From: Campylobacter ureolyticus ACS-301-V-Sch3b
GTDB lineage: Bacteria; Campylobacterota; Campylobacteria; Campylobacterales; Campylobacteraceae
Assembly: GCF_000413435.1 (NCBI RefSeq)
Contig: NZ_KE340326.1
Location: forward strand, 1-64,000
DNA: 64,000 bases
Direction of reading: 5' to 3'
Numbering within the stretch: the first letter of the stretch is position 1; every line of letters starts with the position of its first letter. The notes under the pieces are model-generated. The model was given only the letters and a program-made list of their open reading frames with translations, ran no database searches and was not told the origin of the DNA. The translations under genes and the position numbers were made by a program. This document shows positions 27,247-37,279 of this stretch, one piece after another.

Positions 27247-28554
27247 TTACTCCTTTATATTAAGAGCTTTTTTAACATCATTTTCGCTTATAAATTTGTT
27301 ATTAAACTTCACCACAATTTCAGAATTTTTTCTATAAGCCTCTATAAATCCAACTCTGTTTTCAAGACTACTTAAATCAAAATTTTCACTATTTTTTAGA
27401 TAAATATTTTTAAAATTTGCTGGATTTGTAAGGCTTATTAAAAGTAAAAACCAAATTATACAAATTATTGCAATTATAGCAGCTAAATAGTGAATGCCAA
27501 GATTTTCTAGCATGACACCACCGCCAATTCCACCTACAAATGTTCCAAAATATCCAGCTGCGTTAAACACACCTAAAACCGCTCCTTTTTGGTCTGATTT
27601 TGCAAATTTTGATGCCGCACTTTGCATAATTGGCTCGTGCATATTAAAGCCTATGAAAAATAAAATAACCCCTATTATAAAAAGTGTTTTAGAATTAGCC
27701 ACAACAAAACAAACATAAGAGAATATAAAAAATGAAATCCCTAAAAGTAAAATCATTTTTGAAAGCCCTCTTTTTTCACCCATAAATCCAGCCATTCCCA
27801 TAGCAATAAAGCCAAAAACCATAGATATGCTATAAACTATCCAAAGATTTTTTTCCATAAATCCAAGTTTTGTAACAAGCACAATTGGAATTACAAAAAA
27901 AGTCATTGTTAAAAGCATTTTTTGTAAAAAATTTGTTAAATTCATCAAAGCTAAATCTTTTTGAACTAATATTTCAATTATAGAAACCTTTTTTTGAAGT
28001 GAAGAAATTTTTATCTCTTCTGGCACAGTTGTATAGAGTAAAATAATACAAATGAGCGTTAGAGCTGTGCTTATGTGAAATAAAACTCCTAGCCCATATC
28101 TTGCGCTTAAATAAGGTCCTAAAACCATCGAAAATCCAAAAGCAGTGCCAATCATCATGCCCATTATCGCCATTGCTTTGCCTCTTTTTTCTTCACTTGT
28201 AAAATCACTTATCATAGCAATAGCCACAGATCCAACTGCCCCACTTCCTTGTAAAAATCTACCAAAAATCATCCAATAAATATCATTTGTAAAGCCACAA
28301 ATAAGCGAACCTATGATAAAAATAACAAGCCCTAAACTCATCACATTTTTACGACCAAATTTATCAGACATAGCACCAAATGGAATTTGAAAAATCATCT
28401 GCATAAGCGCATAAATTCCTATCGCAACTCCAGCAAGCATTGTGTTTGAATTGTTTAAATTTGAAGCATAAAGTCCAAAAACTGGAAGTATTATAAAAAG
28501 TCCAAAAAACCTACTTCCAACAACAAATGATAGCGACAAAACAGTTTTTAACAT
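27247..28554 (-). CDS. MFS transporter, YajR-like, with short C-terminal domain
   Basis: A 435-residue, 12-helix major facilitator protein. The loop 2-3 signature is GAMSDKFGRKNVM (about 59-71), and the motif RFLQGSGAVGSVA resembles E. coli YajR. After the last helix there is a soluble tail of about 60 residues that could be a reduced version of the YAM domain found in YajR. The substrate is unknown and export is likely. It is the first gene of the unit with plsC and crcB. Confidence 0.8.
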   Translation of the reverse strand: MLKTVLSLSFVVGSRFFGLFIILPVFGLYASNLNNSNTMLAGVAIGIYALMQMIFQIPFGAMSDKFGRKNVMSLGLVIFIIGSLICGFTNDIYWMIFGRFLQGSGAVGSVAIAMISDFTSEEKRGKAMAIMGMMIGTAFGFSMVLGPYLSARYGLGVLFHISTALTLICIILLYTTVPEEIKISSLQKKVSIIEILVQKDLALMNLTNFLQKMLLTMTFFVIPIVLVTKLGFMEKNLWIVYSISMVFGFIAMGMAGFMGEKRGLSKMILLLGISFFIFSYVCFVVANSKTLFIIGVILFFIGFNMHEPIMQSAASKFAKSDQKGAVLGVFNAAGYFGTFVGGIGGGVMLENLGIHYLAAIIAIICIIWFLLLISLTNPANFKNIYLKNSENFDLSSLENRVGFIEAYRKNSEIVVKFNNKFISENDVKKALNIKE

Positions 28555-28656
28555 ATAATTTCCTTAAATTAAAAACGCCTATTTTATCATAACTCTTAAA
28601 ATGAATTAAAAATTTAGATAAAATTAGAACTTATTTTTTAAAAAAGGAATAAATTT

Positions 28657-29265
28657 ATGAAAATAATCCTAGCAACGCACAATATGGACAAAGTAAAAGA
28701 GATAAAAGATTTTTTAAAAACTTATGAAATTTATGCTTTAAATGAAATTTTAACACCTTTTGAGATAGAAGAAACTGGAAAAACTTTTAAAGAAAACGCA
28801 CTTATTAAGTCAAAGGCTATTTTTAATGCATTAGATAAAAAGCAAATTAATGATTTTATTACTTTAAGTGATGATAGTGGAATTTCCTTGCCTATTTTAG
28901 GTGGAAAACCAGGAATTTACTCAGCTAGATTTTCTGGCATTAACGCAACAGATCAAAGCAATAGAACAAAACTAATAAATGAATTAAATGCTTTAAATTT
29001 AAGCAAAACACCAGCATTTTACACAGCCTGTATTGCAATATCTTCAAAATTTGGAGATTATACAACTCATGGATTCATGCATGGATTTGCCATAAATGAA
29101 GAAAGAGGAAATAACGGTTTTGGGTATGACTTTATGTTTATTCCAAATGGATTTAATAAAACTGTTGGTGAAATTGACAAAGAAACAAAACTTAAAATTT
29201 CACATAGAAGCAGGGGTTTGGAGCTTATGAAACATATCTTAAAAGTGCTTGAAAAAAGATACTAA
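28657..29265 (+). CDS. rdgB: XTP/dITP diphosphatase (Ham1/RdgB)
   Basis: A 202-residue house-cleaning enzyme that hydrolyses non-canonical purine triphosphates such as dITP and XTP. Motifs are ATHNMDKVKEIKDFL at the N-terminus, LSDDSGISLPILGGKPGIYSAR (catalytic Asp in SDDSG) and the C-terminal SHRSRGLELM. The ribosome site AAAAAAGGAA precedes the ATG. It stands alone, divergent from the MFS gene. Confidence 0.92.
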   Translation: MKIILATHNMDKVKEIKDFLKTYEIYALNEILTPFEIEETGKTFKENALIKSKAIFNALDKKQINDFITLSDDSGISLPILGGKPGIYSARFSGINATDQSNRTKLINELNALNLSKTPAFYTACIAISSKFGDYTTHGFMHGFAINEERGNNGFGYDFMFIPNGFNKTVGEIDKETKLKISHRSRGLELMKHILKVLEKRY

Positions 29266-29347
29266 ATTTAATTTATTTTTATTAAATTTAAGAAAATAAG
29301 GCTAAAATAGTCTAAATTATTTTTGTGATAAAACTATTAAGGATTAG

Positions 29348-30004
29348 ATGGAATTTATGGATTTTGAGTTTATAAAAGAGTTTTCGCCGATGTTTGTTAA
29401 AGCGGCTATTTTAACGATAAAACTTGCATTTTTAGGTATATCAATAAGTATAATAATTGGACTTTTTATAGCATGGATAAAAGCCCATAAATTTAAACTT
29501 TTAAGTAGAATTTGCGATATTTATATAGAAATTTCAAGAAATACTCCACTTTTGATACAGCTTTTTTTCTTATATTTTGCTCTTCCAAAGCTTGGATTAA
29601 AACTTGATGGATTTGAGTGTGCGGTTATAGGTCTTTCTTTTTTAGGTGGAAGCTATATGGCTGAGAGTTTTAGACTTGGTTTTGAAGCAGTTGAAAAGGC
29701 CCAAGTTGAAGCAGGTTTAAGCTTAGGTCTATCTAAAAATCAAGTTATTTTTTATGTCATCTTACCACAAGCATTTAGGATAAGCCTAGCTTCAATTTCT
29801 GCAAATATAATATTTTTAATAAAAGAAACTTCGGTTGTTAGCGTTGTAGCGCTTGCGGATTTAGTATATGCTGCAAAAGATATTATGGGTATTTATTATA
29901 TGACAAATGAGGCTTTATTTATGCTAGTTATTTCATATTTAATAATCATTTTGCCAATTTCACTAGCTCTTACACTTTTAGAAAAAAGGTTAAGCTATGT
30001 TTGA
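29348..30004 (+). CDS. Amino-acid ABC transporter permease (first)
   Basis: A 218-residue HisM/GlnP-type permease with about five membrane helices. The EAA loop is EAGLSLGLSKNQVIFYVILPQAFR. It pairs with the next gene, which it overlaps by eight bases, to form the channel of a polar amino-acid importer. The ATPase of the system lies 3 kb downstream beyond a restriction gene, and no binding protein is adjacent. The set resembles the C. jejuni Cj0467-Cj0469 group (recalled). Confidence 0.87.
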   Translation: MEFMDFEFIKEFSPMFVKAAILTIKLAFLGISISIIIGLFIAWIKAHKFKLLSRICDIYIEISRNTPLLIQLFFLYFALPKLGLKLDGFECAVIGLSFLGGSYMAESFRLGFEAVEKAQVEAGLSLGLSKNQVIFYVILPQAFRISLASISANIIFLIKETSVVSVVALADLVYAAKDIMGIYYMTNEALFMLVISYLIIILPISLALTLLEKRLSYV

Positions 30005-30653
30005 TGTCATACTAAATGAAACAAATTTTTTACGTCTTATGGCTGGACTTTGGATCACAGTTAAAATTTCACTTATTTCTATCATAATATCACTCATTGG
30101 CGGACTTATTTTGGGTGTTTTGATGAGTTCAAAAAACAAAATTATTTATATAATACTAAAAATTTGTCTTGAAATAGTCCGCATTATGCCACAACTTGTT
30201 TGGCTTTTTATAGTTTATTTTGGGCTAAGTTCGATTTTTTCCTTTTCTGCCATAACAGCTTCAATCGTAGTTTTTAGCATTTGGGGTGTTTTTGAAATGA
30301 TGGATTTAGTAAGAGGTGCGGTTTTAAGCATACCAAAGCACACTTTTGAAAGTGCAGCAAGCCTAGGACTCAAAAAATTTCAAATTTATATTTATGTCAT
30401 AATCCCACTAGCACTTAGACGCCTTATCCCAGGAGCTATAAACCTACTTAGCAGAATGATAAAAAGCACTTCAATAGTTGTTTTAATAGGCGTTGTAGAA
30501 GTTTTAAAAGTCTCTCAACAAATAATAGAGCTAAATTTACTTACAAATAACTATGCCCCTTTAATCGTATATGGATTTGTATTTTTCCTATATTTTGCGA
30601 TTTGCTATCCAGTATCAAAGCTATCAAAAATTCTAGAAAATAGGTGGAATTAA
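29997..30653 (+). CDS. Amino-acid ABC transporter permease (second)
   Basis: A 218-residue permease of the same family, with the EAA loop ESAASLGLKKFQIYIYVIIPLALRR. Its stop codon overlaps the ATG of the restriction-modification gene (TAATG), so translation may be coupled. Together with the first permease it should form a heterodimer for the ATPase encoded at 33691. Confidence 0.87.
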   Translation: MFDVILNETNFLRLMAGLWITVKISLISIIISLIGGLILGVLMSSKNKIIYIILKICLEIVRIMPQLVWLFIVYFGLSSIFSFSAITASIVVFSIWGVFEMMDLVRGAVLSIPKHTFESAASLGLKKFQIYIYVIIPLALRRLIPGAINLLSRMIKSTSIVVLIGVVEVLKVSQQIIELNLLTNNYAPLIVYGFVFFLYFAICYPVSKLSKILENRWN

Positions 30654-33600
30654 TGTTTCAAGAAAAGATTGTTGAAAGCTCAATTAAAAACTTAGATGAA
30701 AATAAGCTTTTAAAAGCCTATGAAGAGTTTAAGAAATTTCAAGATAAAAAAGATGCAATAAAAACTTTTAAAGAAGAAGTCTATCAAGATGGTTTTTTAA
30801 AAGATGTTTTTGAAAACGCTCTTGGCTATACTCTTGATACCACAAATCCTGAAAATTTTAACCTAAAAAGAGAGATGAAAAATGAAACCGACGCTAAAAA
30901 AGCAGATGGCGTAATCATCGTAAATAACGAAGTTATCGGCGTTATAGAGTTAAAAGATACAAACACAAAAGATTTAAACAAGGTTGAAAATCAAGCCTTT
31001 AACTATCACAACTCACACGCAAATTCACGTTTTATCATCATTTCAAATTTTGCTAAACTGAGATTTTATATAGATAAAAAAGTTGAATTTATAGAATTTG
31101 ATCTTTTTAATTTGAACTTTAACGAGTTTAAAAAGTTTTATTTACTTCTTAGTTTTGAAAGTATCAAAAACCAAATTCCACTTATCTTAAAAGAAAAATC
31201 ACTAAATTTCGAAAACGAAATTTCAAAAAAGCTTTATAAAGATTACTCAAATTTTAGACTAAATTTATTTGAAAATTTGATTATTAATAACCCACAAATC
31301 AACAAACACGAACTTCTATCTCACACTTCAAAGCTTTGCGATAGGATTATTTTTATTTTATTTGCAGAAGACAAAGCACTTTTAAAACCAAACACGATAA
31401 AAACCATCGAAGAAGACTTTAAAAACCAAAAATATACAAATTTCAGCCTTTATGAAATGTATAAATTTTACTTTAATGCTATAAATAAAGGTGATGAAAA
31501 ACTTGGCATTAAGGCCTATAACGGCGGACTTTTTGCAAGCGATGAAGCACTTGATAATTTATTAATTGATGATGATGCACTAAACGCATCAAAACTAAGC
31601 CAATATGACTTTGCAAGTGAAATAAGTGTAAATATTTTAGGTCATATTTTTGAGCAAAGCCTAAATGACTTAGAAGAGATCACTGCAAACATTCACGGAG
31701 GTAGTTTTGATAAAACCAAATCCCAAAGAAAAAAAGATGGCATTTTTTACACTCCTGAGTTTATTACTAAATTTATCGTTTCTAAAACCTTAGGTGAGAT
31801 TTGCAAGCCTAAAAGAGAAATTTTAGAAAACCTACCACTTCCTAAAAATCAAAAAAAACTAACTAAAAAAGAGTTAGAAAACCTAAAAATTATTTATGAT
31901 TATAAAGATTTTTTACTAAATTTAAAGATTTTAGATCCAGCTTGTGGAAGTGGAGCATTTTTAAACGAAGCGATGAATTTTTTAATAAATGAGCATAAAT
32001 TTTGCGATGATTTAAGGCGTGAGTTTGATGGAGATGCGCTTGGGCTGTTTGATATAGAAACTACTATTTTAGAAAACAACCTTTATGGCGTTGATATAAA
32101 CCAAGCAGCCACTGAAATAGCAAAACTTTCTTTATGGCTTCGCTCAGCCCAAGTTGGTAGAAAACTTACAAATTTAAGTAACAACATAAAAACCGCAAAC
32201 TCGCTTTTAGATTTTCCATTTAAAGATATTAAATTCGACGCAGTTATTGGAAATCCACCTTATGTTAGGCAAGAACGCATAAAAGACCAAAAACCTTTTT
32301 TAGAAAAAATTTATGAAATTTATAATGGCACTGCTGATTTATATGCTTATTTTTATGAACTTGGTATAAAAAATTTAAGAGAAAGTGGATATTTAGGATT
32401 TATCTGTTCTAATAAATTCTTTCGTGCAAAATATGGTGAAAATTTGCGTGAGTTTTTACTAAAAAATACAAGCTTTAAAAATATAGTTGATTTTAACGAA
32501 ATTAAAATTTTTGAAGATGCCACTGTTGATAGTGCTATAACTGTTTTTAAAAAAGAAATTAATCAAAATAATGAGTTTAAATTTAGCACAAATTTAGATG
32601 AAAAACCAAACTCTATCTTACAAAGCTCACTTGATAAAAAAACTTTTTCTTTTTTAAACAATACTGAAATTTCCATAAAGTCAAAACTTGAAAAAAAAGG
32701 AACTCCTCTTAAAAATTGGGATATACAAATTTATAGAGGAATTTTAACTGGATTAAATGAAGCTTTTATAATCGATACAAAAACCCGAGATGAGTTACTA
32801 AACAGCTGCCAAAATTTAGATGAAAAAGAAAAAACATCAAATTTAATAAAGCCGATTTTAAGAGGACGAGATATAAAAAGATATAGTTTTGAATGGGCGA
32901 ATTTGTGGCTGATAAACACTCACAACGGATATGATGAGTTTAGTTTTATCGATATAAATGAATATCCAACTTTAAAAAACTATCTTGATAAATTTGAACC
33001 AAAACTTTCAAAACGAACCGATAAAGGAAAAACACTTTATAATCTTAGAAATTGTGCATATTTAGGCGAATTTGAAAAAGATAAAATAGTTTGGAGTGAT
33101 ATTGCAACTTCATCACAATTTAGTGTTGCTAAACAAGGAATTTATTGTGGAAATAGTGCATATATAATGACTCCTTTAAATTTATATCTTTTATTGGTTT
33201 TAAATTCTAAAATTTTAGAGTGGTATATGTTTCAAATTTCAATCAGTTTGGGAAGTGGCGTAAGATATACCAAACAATTTATAGAAAGACTCCCTATTCC
33301 ACAAATTCCAGCTGATAAAATGAGTGAATTTGAAAATTTGGCAAATGAACTTTTAAATTTAAATGAAAATTTAAAAACTACAAAAAATGCTTTTTTAACT
33401 GAGTTAAAACTAGACAAACTACCAAAAACTCTTGAAAATTTTGAACTTTTAGAATTTGATGAGTTTATAGATGAATTTACAAAAGCTTTAAAACTTAAAT
33501 TTAAAGATAAACTCGATGAGCGAAATTTCAAAAACCAGTGGGAGAGAATTTTTATGCATGATAAAAATGAAGTTTTAAATTTACAAAGCAAAATTTCAAA

Positions 33601-33688
33601 ACTTGATAAAAATGCTGATGATTTAGTTTATAAACTTTTTGATTTAAGCGATGATGAGATTAAATTTATAGAAAATGAAATGAGATAA
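30653..33688 (+). CDS. Type IIG restriction-modification enzyme (Eco57I-like)
   Basis: A 1011-residue fusion of nuclease, methyltransferase and specificity parts. A PD-(D/E)xK-type site is at D85 with E99-L-K101 near the N-terminus. The gamma-class adenine methyltransferase motifs are DPACGSG (428-434) and NPPY (534-537). The last 300 residues look like a target-recognition domain ([12 protein letters not shown] near the end, TaqI-type). It should cut DNA and protect it by N6-adenine methylation at one site type. It is inserted, without promoter or gap, between permease and ATPase genes of one ABC transporter. No separate methylase or specificity gene is adjacent. The site recognised cannot be inferred. 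Confidence 0.87.
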   Translation: MFQEKIVESSIKNLDENKLLKAYEEFKKFQDKKDAIKTFKEEVYQDGFLKDVFENALGYTLDTTNPENFNLKREMKNETDAKKADGVIIVNNEVIGVIELKDTNTKDLNKVENQAFNYHNSHANSRFIIISNFAKLRFYIDKKVEFIEFDLFNLNFNEFKKFYLLLSFESIKNQIPLILKEKSLNFENEISKKLYKDYSNFRLNLFENLIINNPQINKHELLSHTSKLCDRIIFILFAEDKALLKPNTIKTIEEDFKNQKYTNFSLYEMYKFYFNAINKGDEKLGIKAYNGGLFASDEALDNLLIDDDALNASKLSQYDFASEISVNILGHIFEQSLNDLEEITANIHGGSFDKTKSQRKKDGIFYTPEFITKFIVSKTLGEICKPKREILENLPLPKNQKKLTKKELENLKIIYDYKDFLLNLKILDPACGSGAFLNEAMNFLINEHKFCDDLRREFDGDALGLFDIETTILENNLYGVDINQAATEIAKLSLWLRSAQVGRKLTNLSNNIKTANSLLDFPFKDIKFDAVIGNPPYVRQERIKDQKPFLEKIYEIYNGTADLYAYFYELGIKNLRESGYLGFICSNKFFRAKYGENLREFLLKNTSFKNIVDFNEIKIFEDATVDSAITVFKKEINQNNEFKFSTNLDEKPNSILQSSLDKKTFSFLNNTEISIKSKLEKKGTPLKNWDIQIYRGILTGLNEAFIIDTKTRDELLNSCQNLDEKEKTSNLIKPILRGRDIKRYSFEWANLWLINTHNGYDEFSFIDINEYPTLKNYLDKFEPKLSKRTDKGKTLYNLRNCAYLGEFEKDKIVWSDIATSSQFSVAKQGIYCGNSAYIMTPLNLYLLLVLNSKILEWYMFQISISLGSGVRYTKQFIERLPIPQIPADKMSEFENLANELLNLNENLKTTKNAFLTELKLDKLPKTLENFELLEFDEFIDEFTKALKLKFKDKLDERNFKNQWERIFMHDKNEVLNLQSKISKLDKNADDLVYKLFDLSDDEIKFIENEMR

Positions 33689-33690
33689 AA

Positions 33691-34428
33691 ATGGAAATTT
33701 TAAAACTTGATAATATAGATAAATACTACGGCGATAACCACGCATTAAAAGGCATTAGTTTTGGTGTAAATAAGGGCGAAGTTGTTGTTATCTTAGGACC
33801 TTCTGGATGTGGCAAAAGCACAACTTTAAGATGTATTAATGGACTTGAAGCCATACAAGGTGGCTCAATGCAAATTTTAGGCACCAAAATAGATAAAAAC
33901 TTTAATTCATGGCGAGAAATTCGTCAAAAAGTGGGAATGGTATTTCAAAGTTATGAACTTTTTAATCATCTAAATGTTATGCAAAATATCATTTTAGGAC
34001 CACTAAAAGTTCAAAAAAGAACCAAAGATGATGCAATGGATGAAGCAAGGTTTTGGCTTGAAAAAGTAGGACTTAAAGATAAGGAAAATGCCTATCCAAG
34101 AGAGCTTTCAGGCGGACAAAAACAAAGAATTGCAATCGTTAGAAGTCTTTGCATGAACCCTGAAATTATGCTTTTTGATGAGGTTACAGCTGCACTTGAT
34201 CCTGAGATTGTTAGAGAAGTTTTAGATGTTATGCTAAATTTGGCAAAAGAGGGAAGAACTATGCTTATCGTAACACACGAAATGGCTTTTGCAAGAGCGG
34301 TAGCAGATAAAATTATCTTTATGGATAAAGGTGAAATTGTTGAAATTTCAACACCAGAGGAGTTTTTTGTAAATCCAAAAACCGATCGCGCAAAGAAATT
34401 TTTAAATATGTTTGAGTTTAAAAAATAA
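33691..34428 (+). CDS. Amino-acid ABC transporter ATPase
   Basis: A 245-residue GlnQ/PebC-type ATPase. Walker A is GPSGCGKST (about 34-42), the signature is ELSGGQKQR, Walker B is [14 protein letters not shown] and the switch histidine is in VTHEMAFA. It drives the permeases encoded at 29348 and 29997. The ATG follows the restriction gene stop by two bases, with no strong ribosome site, so its translation may depend on the upstream gene. Confidence 0.9.
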   Translation: MEILKLDNIDKYYGDNHALKGISFGVNKGEVVVILGPSGCGKSTTLRCINGLEAIQGGSMQILGTKIDKNFNSWREIRQKVGMVFQSYELFNHLNVMQNIILGPLKVQKRTKDDAMDEARFWLEKVGLKDKENAYPRELSGGQKQRIAIVRSLCMNPEIMLFDEVTAALDPEIVREVLDVMLNLAKEGRTMLIVTHEMAFARAVADKIIFMDKGEIVEISTPEEFFVNPKTDRAKKFLNMFEFKK

Positions 34429-34439
34429 ATGGCAAAAAA

Positions 34440-34970
34440 ATGGTAGAAAATTTAAAAATCAACGCTTATTCTTATGTTTTATTTTTTGCCGCAGCTGAAA
34501 TTTTAAGGTTTTTTAGATATCTTGGCTTATTTGAGTTTTTAGATAATTCTTACACAATACTTACAATGCAAATCTCTGGTTTTGTTTTTATGTATAAAAC
34601 TCTAAAATCATTCAGCTTTTTAAAAAACAATCTTATAAGAAATTTGAAAATTCTTATTTTTCTATACATCGCCTTTTCCATTATTGCAGCGATGGTTTTT
34701 ATATCAGAACAACCAAACATTTGGCTTTATGTTATTGTTATAATCTTGCCTTTTTTAGGTTTTTTTGTTTTTTATAAAATTTATGATGAAATTTCAAAAA
34801 TAAGCTCTGTTTTAGACTTTAAATACTTCTCCGTTTTTTACGCCATAATATCATTAACTGCCATCTTTATGGATAAAAACTACATTTTATTTATAATCTT
34901 AAAGGCAATTTTATTTTTATATCTTATTTTTGCGTGGAATAAATTTTTTAAAACAAAACTACAAATTTAA
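34440..34970 (+). CDS. Small polytopic membrane protein, unassigned
   Basis: A 176-residue, mostly hydrophobic protein with about five membrane segments and a short basic C-terminus. I recognise no motif. It starts 11 bases after the ABC ATPase stop, so it may ride on that transcript, but no ribosome site is clear. Its last 12 bases overlap the convergent propeller gene on the other strand. Confidence 0.55.
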   Translation: MVENLKINAYSYVLFFAAAEILRFFRYLGLFEFLDNSYTILTMQISGFVFMYKTLKSFSFLKNNLIRNLKILIFLYIAFSIIAAMVFISEQPNIWLYVIVIILPFLGFFVFYKIYDEISKISSVLDFKYFSVFYAIISLTAIFMDKNYILFIILKAILFLYLIFAWNKFFKTKLQI

Positions 34971-36191
34971 AAGGTTGTCTTTTGGAAATTTATTAGAATT
35001 TTCACTATTTATTAGAAAATTCTCATCTATTTTAAAAATAAAAGCCTCGCTTTTATACTCTTTAAATGAAATTATTTTGTCTTTTATTTTTTGAGGTGGG
35101 AGTTTTATGGTATAGTTAAGATTTCCAGTTAAAAAAGCCTCATTTTGCATAGAAAATATATTTAAATTTTGCTTATGACTTACCTCATCGTCAAGTATAG
35201 TTTTATTAATCAATTTTCCATTTTTGTTAAAATAAATTACAAATAGTGTATTTCTATCGCCATTTTTTGACATAGTAGCAGTTATAAAACCATCTTTAAA
35301 TTTAGCTAAATGGCTTGAAAATATGAAATCTTCAAATAACTTATTTTGTAATTTTGTATTTTTTAATAAATAAAGCTTATCGTTATTTGACGCCAAAATA
35401 AATAAATCACTATCTATTTTCATCGCATCTTCAAAGCTATAATTAATATTTTGCTCGCTTCTAACATTACCATCAAAGTTCATTTCAAGTAAATTTTTAT
35501 AATTAAGCACTATTAAAAAACTATTTTTTGTAAGCTTTTTTAAATACGAAATTTCATTTTTTATTATGCGATTTTGTCTTGGGGAGTCTGAGTTTGCATA
35601 GTAAGTATAAACCGTCTCAAAATTATCCTTTTTTGTAACTTTCTTATCCCAAATTATTTTTCCATTTTGCGATATTTTATAAAGCCTATTTTTCTTATCA
35701 GTTGCTATCAAAAAATCATCATAACAGATAGCTTTGTCAAAATTTTCAAATTTTTTAATCTTTTTATAAGTTTTTCTATCTATTAAAAACGCCTCGTTAT
35801 CTCCACCTAAAATTAAAAAATCACTCATCAAGCACCCATAAGAACGCCCATGACTTCTAAAATTAAACTGATGAATTTCTAATCCATTTTTATCTAACAA
35901 AGTAGCATAACCTTTATTTTCTTTTTCACCAACAAACAAATAATTATTATTTATTTTAGAAATTTGATATATGTAGTCAAACCCATTTTTTGAAAACTCC
36001 CTATTCCAGACTGCAGTTTTATTTTCAAATTTTTGTTTATAGATAAATTCGCTATTATTTTCATCAACAAAAGTTGTATTTTTACTAAAATCTTGCTTAT
36101 TTTGAAAATTTGCTATTTTTTTTACTAAAAAAGGTGTAACAATTAAAATTAAAATTATAAAAAATATAAATTTATTTTTGAATTTTTTCAT
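34959..36191 (-). CDS. Membrane-anchored propeller-like protein B
   Basis: A 410-residue protein with one N-terminal membrane segment (about residues 7-24) and a soluble part with repeating hydrophobic-strand/turn units such as KINNNYLFVGEKENKGYATLLD and GGDNEAFLIDRKTYKKI. This suggests a beta-propeller, perhaps of the PQQ/WD type. Its first 55 residues resemble the upstream propeller-like gene, ending in the common EFIYKQKFENK/EYIYRKDFKSS segment. It is the last gene of the xpaC-like/telA cassette and its ATG overlaps the previous stop by four bases. Function unknown. Confidence 0.6.
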   Translation of the reverse strand: MKKFKNKFIFFIILILIVTPFLVKKIANFQNKQDFSKNTTFVDENNSEFIYKQKFENKTAVWNREFSKNGFDYIYQISKINNNYLFVGEKENKGYATLLDKNGLEIHQFNFRSHGRSYGCLMSDFLILGGDNEAFLIDRKTYKKIKKFENFDKAICYDDFLIATDKKNRLYKISQNGKIIWDKKVTKKDNFETVYTYYANSDSPRQNRIIKNEISYLKKLTKNSFLIVLNYKNLLEMNFDGNVRSEQNINYSFEDAMKIDSDLFILASNNDKLYLLKNTKLQNKLFEDFIFSSHLAKFKDGFITATMSKNGDRNTLFVIYFNKNGKLINKTILDDEVSHKQNLNIFSMQNEAFLTGNLNYTIKLPPQKIKDKIISFKEYKSEAFIFKIDENFLINSENSNKFPKDNLLNL

Positions 36192-37276
36192 ATCGTGCCT
36201 ATAAAAGCATCAAAACCAGCATCTATTTTAAAAATAATTTCATCATTTAAGATAACTCCATCAACAACTCTTGCCTCTGGCATAAAATAACTTTTTATAA
36301 CCAAAAAATCACTATTTAACAAATCAAGTCCTGGCACCAAAACATCATCTTTTCCATCTTTGTTTCTATTAGCCAAAATCAGTCCTCTGCTTAAATGAAA
36401 ATTATAAACTCTAGCATTTGTAACATATTCATCCAAAAATAAAGGCTTTAAAGGATTGCTTAAATCATATTTATTAATACCATCAAGACTATTTTCAAAC
36501 AAAGTTTTTTTATCCTGTGAAATTTTTAAAGATATTGGTGTATTTATTTTATCTTTAGCAACTGAAATTTCTTTTATTTTGTCTGGATTTTTAATATCTA
36601 AAATATGAAGCCCACAAAAATCACTCATATAAGCAGTATTTTTATCAAAAACTAAAATATCGCCTTTTTCAATAAAATTGTAACTTTGGCAAGTTTTAAA
36701 CTCTCCTATTTTTTCCATACTTTTTAAATTTAAACTAAAAAGTCCATCTTTATGCTTTAAAAATGCAATATCATCAAGTAAAGTTATTTTTGAGATGAAT
36801 TTTTCACTAAATTTTCCAACAATTTCATAAGTTTTTGCATTAAATTTTAAAACCCCTAAATTTGGGCTTACAAGATACAAAAATTTACCATCTTTACTTT
36901 CTTTCATGTCTGTATCTTCAACGCTATATTTTGCCTTTGGATAATAATAAATTTTTTCTATTTTTAAATTACTTAGTTTAGAGATGTCAACAACAGCAAA
37001 ACCGTCTCTATCATGCCCCAAAGCAAAAAGCTTTGTTTTATCGTGTGAAATAATCATTTTACGCACTTCAAAAGGAATTTTTACACTTGATTTAAAATCT
37101 TTTCTATAAATATACTCATCGCTTCCATCAAAATTTATCTCTTTTTTCTCAACCTTAACTACCTTTTCTTGGTTCTTGTCATATTTAAAAACCATAAAAA
37201 TAAGTGGAGTTATCACAATTATTAAAAAAACTAAAAAAAGAATTTTATTTTTAAAGCTTTTATTTTGATTTTTCAT
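36188..37276 (-). CDS. Membrane-anchored propeller-like protein A
   Basis: A 362-residue protein with an N-terminal membrane segment (about residues 10-28) and about six repeats of the LVIVD type, for example GFAVVDISKLSNLKI, GLHILDIKNPDKIKE and GINKYDLSNPLKPLF. LVIVD repeats form beta-propellers in extracytoplasmic proteins. It lies three bases after telA and overlaps propeller gene B. Its role in a TelA operon is not something I know from the literature. Confidence 0.65.
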   Translation of the reverse strand: MKNQNKSFKNKILFLVFLIIVITPLIFMVFKYDKNQEKVVKVEKKEINFDGSDEYIYRKDFKSSVKIPFEVRKMIISHDKTKLFALGHDRDGFAVVDISKLSNLKIEKIYYYPKAKYSVEDTDMKESKDGKFLYLVSPNLGVLKFNAKTYEIVGKFSEKFISKITLLDDIAFLKHKDGLFSLNLKSMEKIGEFKTCQSYNFIEKGDILVFDKNTAYMSDFCGLHILDIKNPDKIKEISVAKDKINTPISLKISQDKKTLFENSLDGINKYDLSNPLKPLFLDEYVTNARVYNFHLSRGLILANRNKDGKDDVLVPGLDLLNSDFLVIKSYFMPEARVVDGVILNDEIIFKIDAGFDAFIGTI

Positions 37277-37279
37277 TTT

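Noticed and set aside
29263..29290. TAAATTTAAT inverted repeat after rdgB as a terminator.
   Set aside because: The stem is A/T only and has no T-run after it; such structures are common by chance in this composition.
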